DNA from: Buchnera aphidicola (Chaetogeoica yunlongensis)
GTDB lineage: Bacteria; Pseudomonadota; Gammaproteobacteria; Enterobacterales; Enterobacteriaceae
Direction of reading: 5' to 3'
Length of the DNA: 64,000 nucleotides
Assembly: GCA_039829965.1 (NCBI GenBank)
Contig: CP139909.1
Span: forward strand, 524,400-588,399
Shown one piece after another: positions 40,340-49,000 of the stretch (position 1 is the stretch's first letter; every line of letters begins with the position of its first letter). Under the pieces are notes generated by a model, which saw nothing but the letters and a program-made list of their open reading frames with translations, was not told the origin of the DNA and searched no databases. A program made the translations under genes and the position numbers.

Positions 40340-40972
40340 AAGTAAACATCTACTTAATTTAAAATATTATATATACATCTTTATTAAATTATAATAAAAA
40401 TAATTAATTTGTTTTAAATAATTTTCATAAACAAAATTAAATTCAAAAAAAATTAACGAATATTTTGAATAAAAAAATTAAATATCACTTAAAACTTATT
40501 TAAAAACTAATCAATACAACTCTATAAATATTTTTTATTATTGTTTTAAAAAAAATATACCTAATTCTATTAATCTATTACAAATAAAAAAAATATTGTC
40601 ATTACTCAATTAAATAAAATTAAAGAATAACATTTAATAATTTTAATTTCATTCATTTAAAATTTTTTAATAAAAAAATTTTTTAATAAAGTATTTTATT
40701 TGTAAAAATTTTATAATTTACATATTCATATTAATAAACAAATATTAATAATATCGTTTACTTCATATAAAAAAGTGAAATATATTTTCTTAAAATATAA
40801 TTTAATTTTAACACAAAAACTTTGATATCTTTAATATTCATTATATAAAAATAAAATAAATGCTAAAAATGTACTGAATCTATTTAAAAAAAGTTATACC
40901 CAAAATATAAATATACTTAAAGAAATTACAAATTCCTAAAATACTTCTTTAAAATAAAAAAATTTAAAAAAA
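40340..40972. other. Gene-free spacer between convergent fpr and the orphan gene
   Basis: About 630 bases with no recognisable coding relic on either strand. The orphan gene's terminator follows directly. Confidence 0.5.
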
Positions 40973-41007
40973 TGGAGTATATAAAATATAATTATTTATA
41001 TACTCCA
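40973..41007 (-). terminator. Strong intrinsic terminator of the orphan gene
   Basis: Perfect 13-bp arms TGGAGTATATAAA (40973-40985) and TTTATATACTCCA (40995-41007) around a 9-base loop. On the minus strand the stem is followed at once by seven T residues, the classic Rho-independent form. It lies about 100 bases past the orphan stop codon and is the best-formed terminator I noticed in this window. Confidence 0.8.
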
Positions 41008-41110
41008 AAAAAGTAAAAATATAAAACAAAAAATTCTAATAACAATTCTTATATTATATTTTTACAAAAAATACAATGAAACTTTAATATCATATTTATG
41101 AAATGAACTT

Positions 41111-42583
41111 TTATCTTAAATAATAAGAATATTCTATATCATTAGGAAGCTTATCTTTTGATAAAGTCATAGATGCTTGAACTCCAAAACAATGATATTT
41201 ATTATGATCCGATGTTTCATAAGTTTTTTCTAAATCTGCCTGACTTGTTGCAGTAAACTGAAAAACACCTTTATCGATTTCATTAGCTACATAAAAAAAT
41301 TGAGAATTCTTCGGTTGAAATGAAACTAAATCTGGATGTTCAGCAAATAATTCTACATAACCAGGAGAAAGAATTCCTTGGTGTGAATAAGAAGAAATTA
41401 ACTGCCTTGTTTCTAAATCAGGAACAAACTCTTTAAAGTCATCTAACGTTACTTGTGGAGAAGATTTAGAAAGTTGTTTTCCATCTATTTGTAAAATTGA
41501 ATTTTTACTTTCATTTAAAAATTTATCATTTAATCCAGAAGTTTTACGTAAAGTATCAAAACTAGTAAAGAAACTTTTTCCAATATTTTTAGAATTTTCT
41601 GGCCCACTAATTGAATCTAAACCTTTCCAAAAAGGTCTAGAAATCTTATGATGCGTAGCAAGAAAATTTTTTATTTTATCAGAAACTATTGCTTTTTTAT
41701 ACACAGCATCTCTTCTAAATCTAGTTTGAGTTTTTTTTTTACTATCATGTAATACGACAACATGAGAAGAATCATCTTTCTTAAAAAAATGAACAACTGA
41801 AGAAAATATTCCCTGACCTAAATTAGAAATTCCAGAAACAGCATTTTTCCCAAAATCAACAACACCATTTACCGCTTTTTTCCCTAAATTAACTGTGTAA
41901 TTTACAGAATTTTTACCAAAATCAATAACATTTTTTACAGCGCTTGAAGTAGTATTAATAACGCTATTTATAACATTTTTTCCAAAATTATACATACTAT
42001 GAAAAATATTACTTCCAAAATCAATAACACGTTGTACAGAATTTTTTACAACGCTAACAATATTATTTACAACATTCTTTCCTATTTTTAAAATATAATT
42101 AAAAGAATTTGAAACAAAATCACATAATTTATTAAAAGAACAAACCACAAAATTTACAAATTTACGAGAAGCTTTAATAACAGGATCTAAATTAAATATC
42201 TTAGATAAATGAAAATTAGAAAAAAGCCGACTAAAAAAAGAACTAGCTATATTATACAATGAAGTAAAAGCTAATTTAAAATTATTCATTGGTTCATGAT
42301 GTTTTAAATCAGGCTTATAAATCGAAGTATGAATATTAGAAGTATTTTCTAAATGAATAAGCGGATTAGGAGAAATATTTGAATGTACTGAATTATTATT
42401 CTTATGCTCTGAATTATTTACTAAACTTAATACATCATCATGTTTAATGTTATCAACAGCTAATGATGAATTCAAATTGCTTTTATTATTAATATGAATA
42501 TTGTTATTAGATATAACATGAGGTTGTGTTTTTTTGTTTACATCTATACGTTGTAAATTATTTACAACTGACATGGATGACAT
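41111..42583 (-). CDS. Orphan 490-residue protein with twelve hendecad repeats
   Basis: I do not recognise this protein. Residues 1-100 are Asn/His/Ser-rich and look disordered. Residues 139-270 are exactly twelve 11-residue units, for example VQRVIDFGSNI, VKNVIDFGKNS, VNYTVNLGKKA and VNGVVDFGKNA; the rough consensus is V-x-x-V-[VI]-[DN]-F-G-K-N-[AVS]. These predict long amphipathic helices. Residues 282-291 are very basic and end in RFRR (288-291), followed by a non-repetitive 199-residue C-terminal domain with one Cys (465). There is no signal peptide. It has an AGAGG ribosome-binding site, a TATAAT box and a strong terminator. A membrane-surface or secreted role is inference. Compare with the lineage-specific Yba proteins of other Buchnera. 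Confidence 0.85.
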   Translation of the reverse strand: MSSMSVVNNLQRIDVNKKTQPHVISNNNIHINNKSNLNSSLAVDNIKHDDVLSLVNNSEHKNNNSVHSNISPNPLIHLENTSNIHTSIYKPDLKHHEPMNNFKLAFTSLYNIASSFFSRLFSNFHLSKIFNLDPVIKASRKFVNFVVCSFNKLCDFVSNSFNYILKIGKNVVNNIVSVVKNSVQRVIDFGSNIFHSMYNFGKNVINSVINTTSSAVKNVIDFGKNSVNYTVNLGKKAVNGVVDFGKNAVSGISNLGQGIFSSVVHFFKKDDSSHVVVLHDSKKKTQTRFRRDAVYKKAIVSDKIKNFLATHHKISRPFWKGLDSISGPENSKNIGKSFFTSFDTLRKTSGLNDKFLNESKNSILQIDGKQLSKSSPQVTLDDFKEFVPDLETRQLISSYSHQGILSPGYVELFAEHPDLVSFQPKNSQFFYVANEIDKGVFQFTATSQADLEKTYETSDHNKYHCFGVQASMTLSKDKLPNDIEYSYYLR

Positions 42584-42593
42584 AATATTACAT

Positions 42594-42642
42594 CCTCTTT
42601 TATTTAAAAAATTTCAATTTTTATGTTAAACTAAATATTATA
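42594..42642 (-). promoter_or_regulatory. Promoter and ribosome-binding site of the orphan gene
   Basis: On the minus strand TGTATAAT, with TATAAT at 42637-42642, resembles a -10 box. AGAGG at 42594-42598 is 10 bases before the ATG at 42583, a strong Shine-Dalgarno for this genome. No good -35 box was picked out, so the promoter is tentative in such A+T-rich DNA. Confidence 0.45.
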
Positions 42643-43090
42643 CAAATACACACATAAAAATAACTAATAACTTAATATCACAAATATAATTTAAAAATAA
42701 ACTCTAATATTTTATTCGTTATTTAATTAAATTTATGTTTTCAACAAAAATAAATATTTTAAACAATATAAGTTATATACAACTATTTATTTTGTCTATA
42801 TTAATTTTATATAACATGATAATATTAACATATCTTAGTATTATAAATATTTTTACTATTCACTTTAAAATATTTACTAAAATATTTTATTTAATAAAAA
42901 TATTTTTAAATTTATCAAATTCATATAAAATGATCTTAGTCTTTAATTAATTTTTTAAAACTTTTAAATAAAAACATTTAACATTAATCAACTTAATAAA
43001 TTTAAAAACTTTATAAATACAAAAATATATTAAAAAACAAAACTAAAAATAAAAATCTTCATCAAACTACTTAAAAATTTTTTATAAAAA
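42643..43090. other. Spacer between the orphan gene and uspA
   Basis: About 450 bases. The only open frame is a 71-codon plus-strand stretch (42735-42950) encoding a hydrophobic Ile/Leu/Phe-rich peptide without recognisable similarity. Frames like this arise readily in A+T-rich DNA. Confidence 0.45.
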
Positions 43091-43525
43091 TTAATTATAT
43101 GGACGAAAAGGTACAACTAACATATCTATATGCAAAGAATTAATTATTTGACGTACTGAAGACAACATTTTACTCCAAAAATCCTGATAATGTCCAAAGA
43201 TAACCAAGTCTATATTATACTTTTTAATCACATTTAACAAGCATGATACCAAATCTCCATTCCCAAGAAAAGTCTTATAAATAGGACAAAAAATATAATC
43301 TTTAAAACTTTTTAATATATTACTAATTTGTTTCATACCACAATATACATGCAAATGTCTACTGTCTACATCAATCAATCCTGGATACATATTAGAGTAA
43401 TTAACATTTATATAAATTATAGATATCTTAGTATCACAAAAACTAGAAATTAAACTTGCTTTTTTCATTAAAAAATAACTTTCTGAAGATAAATCTATCA
43501 TTACTAAAATATGTTTATAATTCAT
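43091..43525 (-). CDS. uspA: Universal stress protein A
   Basis: UspA is a small cytoplasmic stress-response protein. From the ATG at 43525 the 144 residues match E. coli. MNYKHILVMIDLSSES, IIYINVNYSNMYPGLIDV, GDLVSCLLNVIKKYNIDLVIFGHYQDFWSK and HIDMLVVPFRP are all typical. AAGGA 10 bases upstream supports this start over an in-frame ATG at 43594. It follows pitA on the same strand, keeping the E. coli neighbourhood. Confidence 0.95.
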   Translation of the reverse strand: MNYKHILVMIDLSSESYFLMKKASLISSFCDTKISIIYINVNYSNMYPGLIDVDSRHLHVYCGMKQISNILKSFKDYIFCPIYKTFLGNGDLVSCLLNVIKKYNIDLVIFGHYQDFWSKMLSSVRQIINSLHIDMLVVPFRPYN

Positions 43526-43606
43526 ACTTATATTTTCCTTAATATCAAATTTATCAGATAACATTATAAACATAAAACTATAAAATAAATGCATTCTATA
43601 TAATAA

Positions 43607-45100
43607 TTAAAAATAATTAATACTAATCCAATATAATATACTTGATAAAAATATAGAAATAGGAATTGTTAATAACCAAGTAATAATAATTTTCTTAATT
43701 GTTTTAATTTGAACACCACTTTTATTTACTAACATTGTACCTACTAACGAAGAAAACATAATGTGTGTCGTTGAAACAGGCATACCTGAATAACTGGCTA
43801 AACTTACAGAAGCTGCTGTAGTTAATTGAGTAGATATAGCTTGAACGTATGTTATCTCTTTTCGTCCCAATTTATTTTGAAAAGTATTCGTAATACGACG
43901 CCATCCTATTACTGTTCCAACTGAAAGAGATAATGCAACAAAAATAATAACCCAATTAGGTGCATATTCAATAGTTTTTAATAAATTTTTTTTCAAATCA
44001 CACAAAAAATATTTATCTTTTGCTTTAATTATTAATATATGATTTAAAACATCTATAAAATTTCCTAAACATAATAAAGATTTACGTAACTGATCACACT
44101 GAATAACATTTAATTCTTTATAGCTTGAGACTTTATACAACAAATTTTTTACAAAATCAATAATATTTAATATACCACTATTTTTTTTACAATCAATCTT
44201 TTTTACAAATAATAATGGTTCAATAATTTCTTTTGAAATAACACCACTTAAATTCTTATCTATTAAATACCTATTACTTAAATAGTATTTTTCTAAATTA
44301 TCAACAGATAATTTAATTTTTACTAATCCATACGTAGACATATTCAAATTTATTAAATATTGAGATGGGAAAATACAAATTAAAACTAACATTACTAAAC
44401 CAATTCCCTTTTGGCCATCATTAGATCCATGAAAATAACTTATTCCTAAAGAAGACAAAATTAATGTTAATTTTATCCAAAATAATGATTTTTTATCATC
44501 TTGATTTATATCACTTGCAGGAGACATATTAATACAAGATTTTAATTTCATAAAACAATAAAAAGTTTTTAATAAAAATACACAACTTCCAGCTATCACC
44601 AACCCAAATATCGGAGATAAAATTAAAGATAAAAAAACATATATTATTTTTTTTAAGCTAATCAAACTAAAAATAGAAAAATGACTGATAAACACATTAA
44701 CAACATTAATTCCAATAATAGCTCCAATTAATGTGTGCGAACTAGAGGTAGGTAAACTCATGAACCACGTAAAACAATTCCATAGAATTACAGATAATAA
44801 TATAGAAAAAATTGCTTTTAAACCAGATAAAGTATTAATATTTAATAATAAATTATTAGGTAACAAATAAATTATAGCATAAGCAACACTTAAACCACCA
44901 AAAAAGACACCAAAAAAATTAAACATCCCTGACATTAATATAGCTGTTTTTTCATTAGTGGAACGAGTATAAGTAACTAAAGCTATTGAATTTGCTGCAT
45001 CATGAAAACCATTAACCGCTTCATAAATAAATATGCACAACAAACAAATACATAAAATCAACACATGATTAAAATATACAGTAGAAAAATAATGAAGCAT
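43607..45100 (-). CDS. pitA: Low-affinity inorganic phosphate transporter
   Basis: PitA imports metal-phosphate complexes with protons across the inner membrane. The 497 residues match E. coli (499). The N-terminal PiT motif EAVNGFHDAANSIALVTYT and the second-half GMPVSTTHIMFSSLVG are intact, and SLPTSSSHTLIGAIIG and SYFHGSNDGQKGIGLVML complete the signature. About ten membrane segments flank a large central loop (about 255-360). Upstream of uspA, probably separately promoted. Confidence 0.95.
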   Translation of the reverse strand: MLHYFSTVYFNHVLILCICLLCIFIYEAVNGFHDAANSIALVTYTRSTNEKTAILMSGMFNFFGVFFGGLSVAYAIIYLLPNNLLLNINTLSGLKAIFSILLSVILWNCFTWFMSLPTSSSHTLIGAIIGINVVNVFISHFSIFSLISLKKIIYVFLSLILSPIFGLVIAGSCVFLLKTFYCFMKLKSCINMSPASDINQDDKKSLFWIKLTLILSSLGISYFHGSNDGQKGIGLVMLVLICIFPSQYLINLNMSTYGLVKIKLSVDNLEKYYLSNRYLIDKNLSGVISKEIIEPLLFVKKIDCKKNSGILNIIDFVKNLLYKVSSYKELNVIQCDQLRKSLLCLGNFIDVLNHILIIKAKDKYFLCDLKKNLLKTIEYAPNWVIIFVALSLSVGTVIGWRRITNTFQNKLGRKEITYVQAISTQLTTAASVSLASYSGMPVSTTHIMFSSLVGTMLVNKSGVQIKTIKKIIITWLLTIPISIFLSSILYWISINYF

Positions 45101-45317
45101 AATCTTTAAACCATTTTTTAAAGATATAGATATAATACATTATTTAAAATAAAATACAAAATATAAAATGTACTATAATAATATTATTTTTAAGGAATAT
45201 TTTATATCATATAATTCACATAAACAATAGTTCTATATCATTATATAAATTTATATGAAAATATCATCCATATACAATTAATAAAAATTCATTATATAGA
45301 ATATTTTAATACTAATT

Positions 45318-46535
45318 CTATATTATAGTTTTTTGATATTTTAGCAATTTCATTGCAAAAAATATTCCAATAAGTAAAAAACTAATCACAAAAATTGAAA
45401 TTCCTAACCATTCCCCTACAGACCAAAATATTCCACTAACAGTTCCAAAAACACTTGATCCTAAATAGTAAGAAAACAAATAAATCGAAGAAGTTGATCC
45501 CTTACTTTCTTTTGATTGTTGACTAATCCAAGTACTAGTAACAGAATGAGCTGCATAAAAACCAGCCGAAAATAATATCAAACCTAAAATAACTAAAAAC
45601 ATTGTATTCCACTGCGTAACTAAAATACCAAAAATCATCATCATTAATGCCGTTATTAATATAATACTTTTTTTGTATTTTCTAATAAGAATACCCGCTT
45701 GAGGAGAACTATATACACCTATTAAATAAATTACTGATAACAAACCTATAGAAGTTTGATTAAAATAAAAAGGCTTTAATATTAATCTATATCCAATATA
45801 ACTAAAAATCGTTATAAAACTCCCCATTAATAAACACCCCATACAAAACAACTTAGATGTAACTGGATGTTTCCATTGTCTTAAAAAATTTGAAACAATA
45901 TGACGAAAATTTAAATTTACAGAAGAAAAATTTTTTGATGTAGGTAATAAAAATACAAACAAAATAGAAAATGCAAACGCCAAAAAACTTATAAATTCTA
46001 AAGCAACATTCCATGAAAAATATTCACATAACAAACTACTCAAAAACCTTCCTGCAAAACCACCAATAGTATTTCCACTAATATACAATCCTATAGAAAA
46101 AGACAAAATCCCAGGATGCATTTCCTCACTTAAATATGTCATAGCTACTGATGCTACTCCACTCAATGCTAATCCTGTTAAAGCTCTCATTAAAACAATA
46201 TTTTCCCAAGTACTCATACCTGAACAAAAAAAAGTCAAAAAAGAAGCTAAAAATAAAGAAGTAGACATAACTACCTTTCTACCTATTGAATCTGATAACG
46301 GACCTGCAAATAACATCCCAATAGACATCATTGCTGTAGGTGCTGATAAAAACAAACTACTTTGTACAGGACTCAAAGAAAATTCTTTAGAAAATAAAAA
46401 AAGAATAGGTTGTACACAATATAATAGAGAAAAAGTTGAAAAACCAGCTAAAAAAAGAGCTATGGTAACTTCTGTAAAAGCTTGACTACCACGTTGTATA
46501 TAATTTTTATGACATGAAAAAATTTTAAGTTTCAT
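45318..46535 (-). CDS. ynfM: MFS transporter, YnfM-like
   Basis: Twelve-helix major facilitator of 405 residues. The N-terminus QAFTEVTIALFLAGFSTFSLL and the loop motif GPLSDSIGRKVVM (about 78-90) are typical, and SNTIGGFAGRFLS-type loops (here SGNTIGGFAGRFL) match the YnfM group. The substrate is unknown. Buchnera keeps few transporters, so a role in exchange with the host is likely but not shown. Intact. Confidence 0.88.
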   Translation of the reverse strand: MKLKIFSCHKNYIQRGSQAFTEVTIALFLAGFSTFSLLYCVQPILFLFSKEFSLSPVQSSLFLSAPTAMMSIGMLFAGPLSDSIGRKVVMSTSLFLASFLTFFCSGMSTWENIVLMRALTGLALSGVASVAMTYLSEEMHPGILSFSIGLYISGNTIGGFAGRFLSSLLCEYFSWNVALEFISFLAFAFSILFVFLLPTSKNFSSVNLNFRHIVSNFLRQWKHPVTSKLFCMGCLLMGSFITIFSYIGYRLILKPFYFNQTSIGLLSVIYLIGVYSSPQAGILIRKYKKSIILITALMMMIFGILVTQWNTMFLVILGLILFSAGFYAAHSVTSTWISQQSKESKGSTSSIYLFSYYLGSSVFGTVSGIFWSVGEWLGISIFVISFLLIGIFFAMKLLKYQKTII

Positions 46536-46728
46536 AATGAAAAATCTTACACAAAGTAATACATTTGTAATTTTTATATATATTATTTTAATAACAGTAT
46601 CAAAACTATTATTTAACTTACAAATTAAAAATAATTATTTTTAATAAAAAATAACTAATTTATATATTAAAATATTATAAACAATAAATACAACTTAAAA
46701 TATATAAATTTTATAACTATTATTCTAT

Positions 46729-47589
46729 TTATAAAAAATTACATAAATTAACATATCCATCATAAACATGAGTAGCTGAACCTATCATATATAATCCATT
46801 TTTACCACCTTTCCACATAATATCTAAACATCCTTTTAAAAATCTAACTTTAACTTTATCACGTAATAATCCTTTATTAATTCCTATAGCTACAGCAGCA
46901 CATGCTGCACTTCCACATGATAAAGTTTCTCCAACACCCCGTTCATAAACTCTTATAGAAATGTTATTTAAAGACAATATTTCTACAAAACTTACATTGA
47001 TTTCTTTAGGAAATGATTTATGAATAGATAACATAGAACCTATCTTTTGAACTGGATATGCATCCAAATTATTCACATAAATAATACAATGAGGATTTCC
47101 TATCGATACCACATCAAAATTTAATACATAATCAAAAATTTTTATCGTATATGGTTTAGGAGTATACTGAATTAAATAAGGAATATCATTCGGTTCAAAA
47201 GAAGGAATTCCCATATTCACGCAAACATTTTTATTATCTAATATTTTTAAAATTAATATTGAATTAATATTAGTATGTACAGAAAATACAGTTTTCTTTG
47301 AAAGATTATTTAATAATATAAACAAAGCTAAACATCTAGCTCCATTGCCACACTGAGTCACTTCTATACCATTTGAATTGAAAATCCTATAATGAAAATC
47401 TGCATTTGCATTTTTAGAATAATCAACTAATAACAGTTGATCAAAACCTATTCCAGTATATCTATTAGATAAATTTTTAACTATAGTTTGTGTAATAGAT
47501 ACATTTTGCCTAATCATGTCTATCACTATAAAATCATTACCTAAACCGTGCATCTTAGAAAATTTTAATTTGGAATTTTCATTAATCAT
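46729..47589 (-). CDS. dapF: Diaminopimelate epimerase
   Basis: DapF converts LL- to meso-diaminopimelate for lysine and peptidoglycan. The 286 residues match the family (E. coli 274). FSKMHGLGNDFIVID begins it. The two catalytic cysteines are in VTQCGNGARCLALF (about 80) and ETLSCGSAACAA (about 225), and GVGETLSC and VSIGNPHCIIYV are conserved. Divergent from cyaY, as in E. coli. Confidence 0.97.
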   Translation of the reverse strand: MINENSKLKFSKMHGLGNDFIVIDMIRQNVSITQTIVKNLSNRYTGIGFDQLLLVDYSKNANADFHYRIFNSNGIEVTQCGNGARCLALFILLNNLSKKTVFSVHTNINSILILKILDNKNVCVNMGIPSFEPNDIPYLIQYTPKPYTIKIFDYVLNFDVVSIGNPHCIIYVNNLDAYPVQKIGSMLSIHKSFPKEINVSFVEILSLNNISIRVYERGVGETLSCGSAACAAVAIGINKGLLRDKVKVRFLKGCLDIMWKGGKNGLYMIGSATHVYDGYVNLCNFL

Positions 47590-47755
47590 ATATATATTTT
47601 ATTAAATAAATTTTTAAATTAAAATATTACTATTATTTGGTATTTATGATAAAATTATAAATTAAATTTGAATTCTATCTAAATTAATTCAATTTAAAAA
47701 TTTATCTGAATACTAAAAAACATAATATAATTTTAAATTGTACAAGGAATTTAAA

Positions 47756-48071
47756 ATGAAAAAAAAAAACTATATTATTACAAAATAATTACAATAAATT
47801 AGTTGAACAACTATTTCTAAATATTGAAAATAAAATCGATAAATATCAAGAAAAAAATGATATTGATTATGACATACATCAAAATATTATAACTATCACA
47901 TTAAGCAACAATAATAAAATTATTATTAACAAACAAGAATCATTATACCAAATTTGGTTAGCAACAAATAAAAATGGATACCATTTCCAATACATCAATA
48001 ACCAATGGATATGCATTCGAACTAAAAAAAACTTTTGGGAAATACTTAAAAAATCTTGTAAAATTCAATAA
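47756..48071 (+). pseudogene. cyaY: Frataxin CyaY with an A11 frameshift at its start
   Basis: CyaY is bacterial frataxin, an iron-binding modulator of IscS. The ATG at 47756 has a good AAGGA ribosome-binding site, but the A11 run at 47759-47769 throws the frame into an early stop. With ten A residues the frame is open to 48071 and encodes a full-length frataxin: LVEQLFLNIENKID, DIDYDI, ITLSNNNKIIINKQESLYQIWLAT, NGYHFQYINNQWIC and FWEILKKSC. No in-frame alternative start exists. The conserved body suggests rescue by polymerase slippage over recent death. Confidence 0.88.
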
Positions 48072-48455
48072 AAATAAACTTATTAAATTTTAATATAAAA
48101 CAAATAAAACAATTATAAAAATAAATTATACGGTAATAAAAAATATAATTTAATTTTATAAAAAATTTAAATTTAAAATTTATATAACAAAATATTGCAA
48201 AATATTTTAAATCAATGAAAAATCAGTTATCTAAAAAATTGTTGTAAATTAATATTATCTAACACAATTTTTTAATTTCAATCACAATCAATCAAAACAC
48301 TACATCTCTAGAAAAATATAAATAAAAAAATTATCATTATTGAAATTTAACATACTATTATACAAATAACACGATAAAATATTAAATATATACTACTTCT
48401 CTAACAATAAAATATTTATCTAAATTACAACTCTAAAAAAATTTAAAATATATAC
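48072..48455. other. Gene-free spacer between cyaY and the tRNA cluster
   Basis: About 380 bases of A+T-rich sequence between convergent cyaY and tRNA-Pro. No coding relic or RNA gene recognised. Confidence 0.5.
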
Positions 48456-48529
48456 TCGGTGAGAAAGGATTTGAACCTTCGACCCACTGGTCCCAAACCA
48501 GTTGCGCTACCAAGCTGCGCTACTCACCG
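48456..48529 (-). tRNA. proM: tRNA-Pro (TGG)
   Basis: Cloverleaf with acceptor CGGTGAG/CTCACCG, anticodon TGG in CTGGTTTGGGACCAG and T arm GGTTCAAATCC. Matches E. coli proM and ends the argX-hisR-proM cluster. Confidence 0.96.
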
Positions 48530-48580
48530 AAAAAAAAATATTATTTTAAACTAAAAATAGATATTAATATAAAAATTTTG

Positions 48581-48654
48581 GGTGGCTAATGGGGCTCGAA
48601 CCCATGACAACTGGAATCACAATCCAGGACTCTACCAACTGAGCTATAGCCACC
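48581..48654 (-). tRNA. hisR: tRNA-His (GTG)
   Basis: Cloverleaf with the 8-bp acceptor stem typical of tRNA-His (encoded extra 5' G pairing with C73), anticodon GTG in GGATTGTGATTCC and T arm GGTTCGAGCCC. Close to E. coli hisR. Confidence 0.96.
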
Positions 48655-48720
48655 AATTTATATAAATAACAATAAAAACTTCAAAAAAAAATAAATAAAA
48701 AATTGTACATAAATGTTCTC

Positions 48721-48794
48721 TGCGTCTGACAGGATTTGAACCTGTCACACCTACCTTCGGAGGGTAGTGCTCTATCCAAATGAGCTACAGACGC
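48721..48794 (-). tRNA. argX: tRNA-Arg (CCG)
   Basis: Cloverleaf with acceptor GCGTCTG/CAGACGC, anticodon CCG in TACCCTCCGAAGGTA and T arm GGTTCAAATCC. First of the cluster; the leuT gene found between hisR and proM in E. coli is absent. Confidence 0.95.
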
Positions 48795-49000
48795 AAAATA
48801 TATTTTATATAATATATTATATAAAATATATTTAATATTAAATTTATTTTGATAAAATGTCTAGTAATTTTTATTTTTATAATTATTTTATTTTTAATAA
48901 ATTTTTATTTGAAAAAATATATTAATTTAACAAAAATCAAATTAATATCATTTGATAAATATTTAAAATTTATTAAAACTAAAATATTTAAACAAACACA

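Noticed and set aside
42735..42950. Plus-strand 71-codon open frame between the orphan gene and uspA, hydrophobic
   Set aside because: No ribosome-binding site and no recognisable similarity; Ile/Leu/Phe-rich frames arise by chance in A+T-rich DNA. Could be revisited only with expression data.
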